A stretch of DNA of 12,532 nt, taken from NCBI GenBank assembly GCA_905221605.1, contig CAJNDS010002532.1:264501-277032 (forward strand). The letters are read 5' to 3'. Below the pieces are notes generated by a model. The model saw only the letters and a program-made list of their open reading frames with translations, ran no database searches and had not been told where the DNA came from. The DNA is from Symbiodinium natans (taxonomy: Eukaryota > Sar > Dinophyceae > Suessiales > Symbiodiniaceae). The translations under genes and the position numbers were made by a program. Positions 1 through 6,475 of the stretch are shown in pieces; position 1 is the stretch's first letter, and each line of letters begins with the position of its first letter.

Positions 1-165
1 GGCGGGCGCTTGTGATTGCGAGAACCCTTGAGTAGGGGGGGCCTGTTCCTGTTTCCTTCTTTGGGGTTCTTTTGGGCAGGGGTGGGGGTTGGGGGGGGGG
101 GGGGGGGCACTTTTTCGTTCTTTTGGTTCTTTTGGGCGGGGGGGGGTGGGGGGTGCAAGGTCGAG
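1..165 (+). repeat. G-rich imperfect duplication with long G runs
   Basis: Contains G runs up to about 17 bases and two diverged copies of GGTTCTTTTGGGC followed by G tracts (near 64 and 125). Low complexity; open frames across it are not credible. Confidence 0.85.
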
Positions 166-240
166 CGACTTCATGATGAGGGCCGACGGAACTCGAGGCT
201 ACCAGGCTGGCCACTCCTCAGACACCCTGCGCTGCAATTG

Positions 241-303
241 TGCGAAGCCTTGCGAAGCCGTGCGAAGCCGTGCGAAGCCTTGCGAAGCCTTGCGAAACCT
301 TGC
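241..303 (+). repeat. Decamer tandem repeat TGCGAAGCC(T/G), six copies
   Basis: Six consecutive 10-bp units plus a partial seventh; the last full unit has one substitution. Further diverged GCGAAG lies just upstream. Confidence 0.95.
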
Positions 304-318
304 ATACATTCATCGCAT

Positions 319-418
319 GTGGGGTTCACGGTTTTAGGAATAAGTTCTTGGGGTCCTTATCATAAGGGGATCCTACTATTCCGGCGTCTAGATTAGGGGT
401 CCCTTACCCCATATGGGG
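319..418 (+). mobile_element. Dispersed element A, copy 1
   Basis: Shares with copies at 5565, 9881 and (reversed) 11108 the ordered blocks GGGGTTCA, ATAAGGGGATCC, ACTAT, GGTC...ATT(G/A)GGGGTCCC and CCCCATATGGGG. No coding capacity. It continues into a hairpin at 455-525, and both parts recur together around 9881-10114, so they probably form one non-autonomous element. Confidence 0.7.
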
Positions 419-454
419 CGCCTGAGAGCCGCAAGTTGTCGATGCATCTCACCG

Positions 455-525
455 TTATACTAACAGTCCTCAATACGGATTATAATCTGGGGTCCTAGAA
501 GCCCTACTAAGGACTGTTAGTATAA
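455..525. repeat. Perfect 16-bp inverted repeat (hairpin) of element A
   Basis: TTATACTAACAGTCCT at 455-470 pairs exactly with 510-525 across a 39-nt loop. The right arm and following AAGGGGGAACATCCCA recur at 10093-10113; their reverse complement, with a few changes, is at 9959-9990. Confidence 0.9.
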
Positions 526-540
526 GGGGGAACATCCCAT

Positions 541-589
541 CCCTAAAGCCCTAAAACCCTAAACCCTACACCCCAAACCCTTAACCCTT
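541..589 (+). repeat. Degenerate CCCTAAA array
   Basis: Telomere-type units with variants (CCCTAAAG, CCCTACA, CCCCAAA) directly after the element A arm. Followed by CAACAG|GTAAGC, a donor-like site. Confidence 0.9.
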
Positions 590-603
590 CAACAGGTAAG
601 CTT

Positions 604-627
604 TGCAGATTTTTGAAAAAATCTGCA
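604..627. repeat. 11-bp perfect palindrome with 2-nt loop
   Basis: TGCAGATTTTT and its reverse complement around GA. Could extrude as a hairpin; no downstream context indicates a terminator in a eukaryote. Confidence 0.85.
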
Positions 628-716
628 GCCGGGTCCGCTCAAGCCCATCACCTAGCGGGGAGCGAGAAGCTGCGCGACGCCTCGGCAGGCCCGGCTCTCA
701 ACATCGCAAGAGCGGT

Positions 717-812
717 TCATGTGAGTTCATATGAGTTCATAGAGTTCATATGAGATCATCTGAATATGAATTCATATGAATTCATATGATCTCATACGAG
801 TTCATATGAATC
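717..812. repeat. GTTCATATGA tandem/inverted repeat with 24-bp palindrome
   Basis: Units of GAGTTCATAT repeat on one side and in reverse on the other around a perfect 24-bp palindrome at 764-787, so the block can form a long AT-rich stem. Confidence 0.9.
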
Positions 813-986
813 ATATTAACTAATAATAGCTAATGCCATTTAGTTCTACTGTATATTAACATTACTAAGTATTACTTGCAGTTCAGTTGGCGCTTCACTG
901 TACACTTCACATTGCATCTTTCAAGCGCTCTCCTTGTCGGAGTTGGTCGCCGCAGCATACGGTAGCCACAGCGCGCCGGGGTGATG
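813..986. other. Unassigned non-repetitive stretch
   Basis: AT-rich to mixed sequence with acceptor-like CTTGCAG|T near 880 but no convincing exon. GGTAGCCA near 962 is too short a match to count as a spliced-leader gene. Confidence 0.5.
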
Positions 987-1015
987 TTAGGGCTTAGGGT
1001 TTAGGGTTTAGGGTA
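987..1015 (+). repeat. Short TTTAGGG array
   Basis: About four units, the first ones variant (TTAGGG, CTTAGGG). Confidence 0.93.
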
Positions 1016-1270
1016 CTTTGATGCCCTCGCCTATGGAATCAACTTTCCAGTGGAGGCACCGAGCCGTGATCATGCTCCGGATCGCCTGGAATGAGGTGGT
1101 GGGCCCAGCATTCTCGGTGCCGTTCCTTACGTCTATGTCTGCAGTTCGAGGCAGCCGGACACCTGCAGCCAAATCATTTCGAAACACTTCAAGCAGCCAC
1201 CACGCCAAGCTCAGGTGCAGCCACCTGAGTATTTGGGTGTCCAGGCTGCACCAAGGCAACGAGGCATGAA
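1016..1270. other. Non-repetitive segment open on both strands
   Basis: An 83-codon frame is open on each strand. Neither translation shows a recognisable domain, hydrophobic leader or coiled coil, and no splice-phase partner was found. Left unannotated as a gene. Confidence 0.4.
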
Positions 1271-1300
1271 AGGCGCGAGGATAATGAGGGAAGTTCTAAG

Positions 1301-1485
1301 TTGGACATTGTAGGATGGGTTTTGTGCTTCTGGTTCTTGATGTCGGCGCGCGCTTTCAGGTTGAAAACATGGGACAAAGCGAGCTTTGATCACGAAATGG
1401 GGTGGACCTCTCTGAAACCAGGAGGTTGGGATTCTGTGGCATTGGGAGGATCGGAGTTGGCTGTTGCTGGTTCATCTACTGAATC
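1301..1485 (+). CDS. Candidate first exon with signal-peptide-like leader
   Basis: From an ATG, the frame reads MDIVGWVLCFWFLMSARAFR, a hydrophobic core ending in ARA-F, then LKTWDKASFDHEMGW and more hydrophilic sequence up to a consensus donor TC|GTAAGT at 1486. A phenylalanine just after a predicted signal cleavage site is the start of plastid transit peptides in peridinin dinoflagellates, but the rest of that motif is not clear. A downstream open stretch at 1564-1663 ends in TGA and keeps phase (RTATATWGAAKFHRLL). No family recognised. Confidence 0.27.
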
Positions 1486-1663
1486 GTAAGTGCTGATTTT
1501 TTTATCCTCCGGGGAGCCTCCGATACCTAAGGCCTTGACGGATCTGGCGTGTCTCGGGCACAGAAGGACTGCGACCGCGACGTGGGGTGCTGCCAAGTTT
1601 CATCGCTTGCTGTTTGTTCGGATCCTTCTTGACAACACCCGCATGATCCAAACACTTACTTGA

Positions 1664-2300
1664 TTGCGAGTCAGCATTCAAAGCCGTTCTCGGTTGAGGC
1701 ATGTTGAGGCCAAAGTATGATATGTGTATATATATATATATACATATACGTATGTATGTTTCGCGAAAAACAAGTTCAATCACATATGTCGTGTATCATA
1801 AATGCCGTATATGCCATATATCACGCTCCCGTTATAGAAGACGGACAGAGACTTTGGGCGCCTCAACGGATTCGTTCTGCACAGAGCCATAAAGCCATAA
1901 AAACCGTGAGAGGCATACTGTAAGGGACTGTTACAATCGGCTTGGGTGCTTGAAGACTTGCAGCGAGCAGCGATATGAGAGTTTTCAACCTTGGTGCTGT
2001 GAACTTGGTGCACCGTCTCAGGAGCAGCGGCGCCGGAGGAGCACACGCGGACCATGGACTAATTTCCGAAGCTTCCTCAGCAGCCAATGGTTCACCGCCG
2101 TAGCGGAGGAGGGCTGACCGAGTGGAGTCGGCAGCGCACCGTAGCAGCACCTGTGCAAGGTTCGACCACTACCTCCAACACGGTGGGTGGAGGAGGTCGC
2201 GTGGGCTCTCCAACGAGAACGTAGGGGCCTAAGCCCCTTGAATGGACATGGAACGTAAAAGCAGCATGTCCAGCAAACATGCCACAGAGTCATGTTGGAA
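1664..2300. other. Unassigned stretch with a TA microsatellite
   Basis: Holds a (TA)n/TATG microsatellite at about 1723-1756 and otherwise unique sequence. Antisense frames of 90-138 codons cross 1780-2434 but look arginine/serine/cysteine-rich and shadow-like. Confidence 0.5.
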
Positions 2301-2337
2301 GTGGCTAGTTGCCTGCAATCGAAGTTTGGGCGTTTAG

Positions 2338-2451
2338 GCCTAGATGGAGACGGTTCACAGATGTGCTGAGAAAAGTGGACATTTCCCACGCAGTCCAGCA
2401 CTGCTTCCTTCTGACCTTGACAGAGAATGAGCATCCTCGAGCCTCACCTGG
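2338..2451 (+). CDS. Isolated candidate exon
   Basis: Acceptor GTTTAG|G and donor CCTGG|GTGCGT bound 114 nt of open frame reading PRWRRFTDVLRKVDISHAVQ, then HCFLLTLTENEHPRASPG. Helical with mixed charge. No neighbour could be joined with confidence, so it may be chance. Confidence 0.27.
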
Positions 2452-2734
2452 GTGCGTCATTCATCCAAGGCCATGCAGGGTAACACAAACATATATCCTA
2501 CAGCCATCAGGTCACCTGAAAGCAATCAATGCCTGCATGCAAGCCGGCAGTCTGTTCCCTAGGTCCGGGCGCCACGCTCTGCTCAAGGAAGAGCCGAAGG
2601 CGCAAGCAACCGATGGTCAAAAGGGAAGGTGGTCTTCAGGGCCGTGGATTGCTTGCCAGCCTTGTTGCGCGTCAGGCGTTGCTTCGTCAAAGCTGCTGCA
2701 ACAGTCAGCATGATCGCAAGCAACCTAAACTCCA

Positions 2735-2827
2735 AACCGCAAACCGCAAACCGCAAACCCCAAACCCTAAACCCCAAACCCTAAACCCTAAACCCTAAGC
2801 CCTAAACCCCAAACCCTAAACCCTAAA
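2735..2827 (+). repeat. CCCTAAA array grading from CCGCAAA
   Basis: Starts with three AAACCGC units, changes to CCCCAAA and then CCCTAAA, showing local homogenisation of variants. Confidence 0.95.
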
Positions 2828-2921
2828 CTGATGGCTGCAAAATCTTGCCAGAAAGTGCCGGCACCTTCTTTGATCCCTCGTGATGTCGGCAGTGAGCTCG
2901 GTGGGCACTGAGACAGTGGAT

Positions 2922-2955
2922 CCTTAGGGTTTAGGGTTTAGGGTTTTAGGGTTCA
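2922..2955 (+). repeat. Short TTTAGGG array
   Basis: Four to five units with one TTTTAGGG variant. The flanks 2828-2921 and 2956-3135 show no convincing exon (AAAGTGCCGGCACC near 2851 is open but isolated). Confidence 0.93.
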
Positions 2956-3135
2956 GCGTAAAAAGATCACCGGTTCTCCTTTGTCAATAAGAGAGCCCTC
3001 TGAGTCACTATGACAGAAGCCCTTCTTTCACAATGACTTTTCCACATATTGACATGTTGAACACCTTAGTCTTCCTGTGAGAGGTTCACAAGAAGCTGTC
3101 CTCAGTGTTTTAATGGTTCTTCCTAACGTTGCAAG

Positions 3136-3238
3136 GTTGTGTTGACCACGTCGATCGATGTAGGACAATGCCCCAGAATGTGAGTTTGCCCAGGTCGAGT
3201 CGCTGCATTGCAGGCGCCAAAGTTCAGCGTACCTTGCA
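3136..3238 (+). CDS. Candidate small exons before the coiled-coil chain
   Basis: Two open pieces. From 3136 (acceptor GTTGCAAG|G) the frame reads VVLTTSIDVGQCPR up to a strong GTGAGT donor at 3180. From 3214 (acceptor ATTGCAG|G) it reads RQSSAYLA up to GCA|GTGGCG, which joins in phase 0 to ARTKELC at 3439. The intron between the two would be only 34 nt, so at least one edge is wrong. Confidence 0.25.
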
Positions 3239-3261
3239 GTGGCGAGCTCCTAGCGGTTGTA

Positions 3262-3361
3262 GGGGTCAGGGTTTAAGGTTTTCAGGGTTCTTGGGGCTTT
3301 TGGGGCTTTTAGGGTTTTTCGGGTTTATCGGCTTTATGGGGTTTATAGGGTTGAAAGGGTT
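3262..3361 (+). repeat. Degenerate TTTAGGG-related array
   Basis: GGGGCTTTT, AGGGTTTTT, GGGTTTAT and similar units, decayed from TTTAGGG. Lies in the proposed intron 3239-3438, towards its donor end. Confidence 0.75.
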
Positions 3362-3438
3362 CAACAGTTTTTGTAGGGAGCTCCAAGCTCCGTTCGCTGC
3401 TTGTGAGCTGCTGGTGATGTGCTCCATGTGCTTGCCAG

Positions 3439-3552
3439 GCCCGCACCAAAGAACTATGTGCAGAGCGTGATGAAGCGGCCGAGCGCGGGCGACTACTCAG
3501 AATGGACCTGCTCAAGGCTTCGCTGCATAGTGCAAGCCGGGGAGTGCTACTT
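3439..3552 (+). CDS. Candidate exon, charged coiled-coil-like segment
   Basis: Acceptor CTTGCCAG|G and donor CTACTT|GTAAAG bound a 38-codon open segment. It begins ARTKELCAERDEAAERGRLL and continues RMDLLKASLHSASRGVLL. Heptad-like spacing of leucines among E/R/K residues suggests a coiled coil. It joins in phase 0 to AEEEIAKLNEELESV at 3675. No family is recognised. Best-supported member of the left-hand gene. Confidence 0.55.
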
Positions 3553-3596
3553 GTAAAGCTTGGCAGCTTGAACTCACCGTACTTCACCTGGGCATG

Positions 3597-3636
3597 TACC
3601 GCTATGTACCGCTATGTACCGCTATGTACCGCTATA
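3597..3636 (+). repeat. Decamer tandem repeat GTACCGCTAT, four copies
   Basis: Four 10-bp units inside the proposed intron 3553-3674. Confidence 0.93.
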
Positions 3637-3674
3637 CCATGGCGAGCTCAGAGAACGTGAGACCGTGAGACGAG

Positions 3675-3729
3675 GCAGAAGAGGAGATCGCCAAGTTGAA
3701 CGAGGAGTTAGAGAGTGTGCGGCAGGCAG
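3675..3729 (+). CDS. Candidate exon, acidic coiled coil
   Basis: Acceptor GACGAG|G; encodes AEEEIAKLNEELESVRQA before a GT at 3730. It is a textbook coiled-coil composition (I..L...L heptads with E/K flanks). The 122-nt intron before it contains the four-copy decamer repeat. The downstream edge is doubtful because the next good exon starts only 25 nt later. Confidence 0.45.
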
Positions 3730-3754
3730 GTTCGGGTTAGTAAGTTGTCTTCAG

Positions 3755-3811
3755 GCTGTGCGGGCGGCTTCGCCTTCCATGACATTGATTCGACTTCATC
3801 GGAGATTCAGG
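3755..3811 (+). CDS. Candidate exon, frame ambiguous
   Basis: Bounded by TGTCTTCAG|G and a GT at 3812. Two frames are open. One gives CAGGFAFHDIDSTSSEIQ and links to DRQVLEAEL at 4022. The other gives AVRAASPSMTLIRLHRRFR and links in phase 0 to VLEAEL at 4030. The preceding intron would be implausibly short in either case. Confidence 0.3.
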
Positions 3812-4021
3812 GTACTTTGAACCCCCAACATTTGAAAACTGCGCTCATAAGCCCCCGAAGTTCTCTTAGTGGGTTATAAGCAGACTTATGATTGAGGTGA
3901 TATCCCTAAACCCTAAACCCTAAACCCTAAACCCTAAACCCTAAACCCTAAACCCTAAACCCTAAACCCTAAACCCTATTGGGCTTTTAAGTTATAAGTG
4001 CCCATGAACCTCCAAGTAGAG
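3812..4021 (-). mobile_element. Dispersed element B, copy 1, split by a CCCTAAA array
   Basis: Bases about 3833-3890, reverse complemented, match 7662-7725 (shared AAGTCTGCTTAT, then ACTT.GGGGG). Bases about 3979-4017 match 7715-7748 in direct orientation, ending CATGAACCTCCAAGT. Between them sits a pure CCCTAAA array. The whole coincides with a proposed intron whose acceptor is at 4021. Confidence 0.6.
3904..3978 (+). repeat. CCCTAAA array, about ten perfect units
   Basis: Uninterrupted heptamers inside element B copy 1. Confidence 0.98.
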
Positions 4022-4094
4022 ATCGTCAGGTTCTGGAGGCCGAGTTGACCAGGCGGGACACGAGACTGCCTGACTCCCTCTGCCGTGCCACCAA
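4022..4094 (+). CDS. Candidate exon, VLEAELTRRDTRL helix
   Basis: The frame reads DRQVLEAELTRRDTRL then PDSLCRAT, with a GC donor ACCAA|GCGTGT. It joins to RVDAEQQLEMKRIS at 4378 through a shared lysine codon. The upstream acceptor is either GTAGAG|AT or GTCAG|GTT; the first falls five bases past the terminal repeat of dispersed element B. Charged and helical, family unknown. Confidence 0.45.
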
Positions 4095-4130
4095 GCGTGT
4101 TTCCTGGTGCCTTCAGCTTCCCCGTGCGTA

Positions 4131-4252
4131 CGCATACATATATATATATATAGGTATACATGTATATATGCATATGTATATACAAGTATACATGATATGT
4201 ATACATGTCTGTGCGTATATATATATATACACATCTATTTGTGTGTGTGTAG
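4131..4252. repeat. TA/GTATACAT microsatellite, then (TG)n
   Basis: Mixed TA, CATATG and GTATACATG units ending in a short TG run. Tyrosine/isoleucine-rich open frames across it are artefacts of the repeat. Confidence 0.95.
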
Positions 4253-4376
4253 TGCGTGGACGCTCTCAAGTCGCGACTGCTATTCAGAAGAGGACGCGTG
4301 TCTCAAAGAGGCTAGCTAGTCCCACTTCATCCGAGCTGGCTTAGGCCTTGTGATTTGGGTTCCCTATCATCCGCAG

Positions 4377-4419
4377 GCGCGTGGATGCTGAACAGCAGCT
4401 CGAGATGAAGAGAATCTCG
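4377..4419 (+). CDS. Candidate exon, RVDAEQQLEMKRIS helix
   Basis: Acceptor CATCCGCAG|G, GC donor ATCTCG|GCTGGG. Encodes RVDAEQQLEMKRIS, a charged helix continuing the coiled-coil character. A TTTAGGGG array starts within a few bases of the donor, as in introns of the helicase gene. Joins in phase 0 to LEDLPSIVAEEP. Confidence 0.45.
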
Positions 4420-4422
4420 GCT

Positions 4423-4512
4423 GGGTTTAGGGGTTTAGGGGTTTAGGGGTTTGGGGGTTGGGGGGTTGAGGGGTTTAGGGGTTTAGGGGTTTAGGGGTTT
4501 AGGGGTTTAGGG
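4423..4512 (+). repeat. Octamer TTTAGGGG array
   Basis: Unit is TTTAGGGG, eight bases, not the usual heptamer, with TTTGGGGG/TTGGGGGG/TTGAGGGG variants in the middle. Begins a few bases after the proposed GC donor at 4420. Confidence 0.97.
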
Positions 4513-4581
4513 AAGCTGCAACGCAGCTGCACTTCGAGTATGTGTTTGCAGCTCAATGCCTGCGGCTGCTGAGGCATGCAG

Positions 4582-4651
4582 TTGGAGGACTTGCCGTCCA
4601 TTGTGGCAGAAGAGCCTTTGAATGAACCCGAGGAATCGGCCAGGCTGCAAG
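4582..4651 (+). CDS. Candidate exon, acidic LEDLPSIVAEEPLNEPEES segment
   Basis: Acceptor GCATGCAG|T and donor CTGCAAG|GTGCGA. Encodes LEDLPSIVAEEPLNEPEESA then RLQ. Acidic and proline-containing, unlike the surrounding intronic repeats. No domain recognised. The acceptor lacks the following G seen elsewhere; a second AG|G acceptor at 4574 gives the same frame but another phase. Confidence 0.45.
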
Positions 4652-4764
4652 GTGCGAGGTTGAGGACTCATCGTCTCTTCCTTGACTGAGGAATGGTTCC
4701 GTGTAAACGAGTTGGTCAGGTGTCGGGCGCCCAGCAGACTCTTAGCCTGAGAAGCCGGGAGAAG

Positions 4765-5265
4765 CCTCCGGGCAATCTCCGGCATCTCTGTCCTATGCCC
4801 ATGGAATGCCGGCTGCGATGAAGATGTGGGGCATTGCTTTCGCTTTTTGCCTGGTCTCCAAGGTGCGCGGCTTCAAAGCCAGAGTGCCCGACATGGCAAG
4901 GAGAACCAAGAGGGTGTCGGTGCCGCGGCGGCGATTTCTGACTGTTGCTCGCCTTTTTTTTGGCAATAGTGGAGCATCAAAGAGTCAGAGCTCAGGTGTT
5001 GACATCCAGGGCCTGCCCTTGAACATGGAGAGCCTGGACAGTGTCCATGCCAGTGAGACCAACAGCATGCCAGGAAGCAAGCGCAGCGGCTTGTCAGCTA
5101 ATGGTGTCATGGCACTCTACCCGCCAGCTCCGTGTCACCTTGGACCTTGCACTCCACAAACTCAAAAGACTCAGGTGAAGGGGCCGCCAGCCCCTGGCTC
5201 CTTAACAGAGCTGTTCGACACAGCCCCCTGGGTTCCTGAGCGAATTTTGGAGATGTGTCCTGCAC
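4765..5265 (+). CDS. Candidate long exon with a hydrophobic segment
   Basis: One frame is open from an in-frame TAG near 4743 to 5315, about 190 codons, the longest non-repetitive open stretch in the window. Near 4818 it reads MKMWGIAFAFCLVSKVRGFK, a signal-peptide- or anchor-like hydrophobic run followed by a basic stretch (RRTKRVSVPRRR) and later SLTELFDTAPWVPERILEMC. Either the ATG at 4806 or 4818 begins a secreted or plastid-targeted protein, or this is an internal exon of the coiled-coil gene; G at 4651 plus AA or CC from acceptors at 4762/4765 keeps phase. A phase-1 GT donor at 5266 leads into the exon at 5329. Function unknown. Confidence 0.35.
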
Positions 5266-5328
5266 GTTTTACTTCACAGCGTGACCCTTCAGAATCCCTA
5301 AACCCTGCCCTATAAACCCTACATCCAG

Positions 5329-5414
5329 GCTTGGGCGAGATCTCCCTCTCCGAGGCGGAGAGCGTCTCCGTCACGGAGAGCATGGCGGAACGAATCCCGA
5401 AGGGCCTGGGCGTG
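5329..5414 (+). CDS. Candidate exon, LGEISLSEAESVSVTESMAE, possibly terminal
   Basis: Acceptor ACATCCAG|G preceded by CCCTAAA-like repeats. The frame reads LGEISLSEAESVSVTESMAE then RIPKGLGV and meets TAG at 5415. High third-position GC and a regular E/S pattern support coding. Either the TAG ends the left-hand gene, or a GT donor at 5412 or GC donor at 5404 continues it. A TTTAGGG array follows within a few bases, as after other donors here. Confidence 0.5.
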
Positions 5415-5415
5415 T

Positions 5416-5514
5416 AGGTTTAGGGTTTGGGGTATAGGGTTTAGGGTTTAGGGTTTAGGATTTGGGATTTAGGGTTTGGGATTTAGGGTTTGGGGTTTAA
5501 CTAGGGTTTAGGGT
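5416..5514 (+). repeat. TTTAGGG array with TTTGGGG and TTTGGGA variants
   Basis: Mixed heptamers directly after the exon ending near 5414. Confidence 0.95.
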
Positions 5515-5564
5515 GCCCAGTGGAGTAAGCTCCCTGTCTTTGGTGTGATCGGCGGGCGAAAGAT

Positions 5565-5645
5565 CGGGGGTACCCTTTTTAAGGGGTCTCTTTAAGGGAA
5601 TTCTATTCAATTTGGGGTATAAAAGGGGTACCCCTATTTTGGGAA
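5565..5645 (+). mobile_element. Dispersed element A, copy 2 (diverged)
   Basis: Shares GGGGTACCC, TAAGGGGTC, TTTAAGGGAATTCTATT and GGGGTATA..GGGGTACCCC blocks with the reversed copy at 11108-11226. More diverged than the others. Confidence 0.55.
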
Positions 5646-5753
5646 ATGCCCATATCTCACAGTTTCTGTGAAAAGATGAAGCAAAATCCCTCTACGAACT
5701 AAAGCGATAGCTGCACGTAGCGCGCGCAGAGCCCATTCGACATACCACAGCAG

Positions 5754-5806
5754 GAGGAACACTTTGCCAGAACTGTGCATAATACTCTCCCTGTGGCCAT
5801 TGGGCA
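5754..5806 (+). CDS. Isolated candidate exon
   Basis: Acceptor CACAGCAG|G followed by EEHFARTVHNTLPVAIG and then a TAG, with GC (5804) and GT (5807) donor-like sites just before the stop. It lies between the left-hand chain and the helicase gene. No family recognised and no in-phase partner chosen. Confidence 0.25.
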
Positions 5807-6141
5807 GTAGTTTGGTTGAAGGCTGCCGCAAGAGGTGTGCTGTGCTGTCATTCCTATCCCAACTATCCTCCGTTTGCCTTCCATCAGAAGAGCGGCCCAC
5901 ATGCGTAGCCGGCGTATGCGTCAACCCGAAAGTAATCTCTGAGACATCCGAAGCTCAAAGACAAGTCTGAAGCCCAACGGCCAACAGCCTGATGTCCAAA
6001 GAATGCCCATCCTTTGATGTGGCTGGCGAGGCAATGTCCTCATAATTCACGCAGGCTGCTCCTGTAGAAAGCTGGTGCAGCTGAAGATGCAATGAAGGGT
6101 TCTCTGAATAAGAGGGCGCCCCGTGACAAGGATCTCCTAAG
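5807..6141. other. Unassigned stretch
   Basis: Unique sequence with an open frame around 5887-5935 (EERPTCVAGVCVNPK before AAA|GTAATC) but no phase partner. An imperfect hairpin (GACAAGGATC / GATCCCGTTGTC) lies at 6125-6154. Confidence 0.4.
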
Positions 6142-6246
6142 GGATCCCGTTGTCAACCCCTCACTGGCCTCTTAGAGGCCCATGAGTTTGAGGGCCCCGA
6201 CACCGTGCCACAACCCTACAACGGCGCCAAGTGCTTACATTTCAAG
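6142..6246 (+). CDS. Candidate exon upstream of the helicase linker
   Basis: Open segment starting after CCTAAG|G and ending at an AAG|GC donor-like site. It reads LLEAHEFEGPDTVPQPYNG then AKCLHFK. The frame in fact stays open to a TAG at 6451, so the exon could be longer. If the GC donor is used (phase 0), it joins in phase to the small exon at 6454. No family is recognised. The LEAHE string resembles DEAH but lacks the aspartate and the surrounding motif II context, so I do not read it as motif II. Confidence 0.35.
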
Positions 6247-6453
6247 GCGAAAAAAACTCCGGGCAGTCTCGACCAGCCGAGGCTCCTGGACAAAGCTGTC
6301 TCACTGAGATGTGGCCCCCCAGGGCTGGTGCAAGTCCGGAACTGCACGCCTTGGGACTGGAAGCCCGGGACCTCCAAAAGAAATGCCGCATGGAACCTGA
6401 TTGGCTGTGCCACTCGAAGCGATGATCTCTACAGGGTTTGCCGGGCGCTATAG

Positions 6454-6475
6454 AACGAGCTGGAGTACCACCAAG
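6454..6475 (+). CDS. Candidate micro-exon (NELEYHQ)
   Basis: Short segment after GCTATAG with donor AAG|GTTGGT. It encodes NELEYHQ and ends in phase 1, which matches the two-base start of the exon at 6631 (joined residue G, then ELRQL). The acceptor is AG followed by A, unlike the AG|G of the other exons, so the 5' edge is weak. Confidence 0.35.

Noticed and set aside
955-975. Dinoflagellate spliced-leader gene (CGGTAGCCA) and GGCTCAAG at 8570
   Set aside because: Only 8-9 bases match in each case and the central TTTTGGC is missing, so no complete 22-nt leader is present.
2018-2434. 138-codon antisense frame
   Set aside because: Composition is Cys/Arg/Ser-rich without any domain, and most of this genome's real exons are short; likely chance in GC-rich DNA.
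4131-4252. Y/I-rich open frames on both strands
   Set aside because: Pure product of the TA/CATATG microsatellite.
6175-6186. DEAH-like LEAHE as helicase motif II
   Set aside because: The aspartate is missing and the surrounding residues do not fit the motif II strand.
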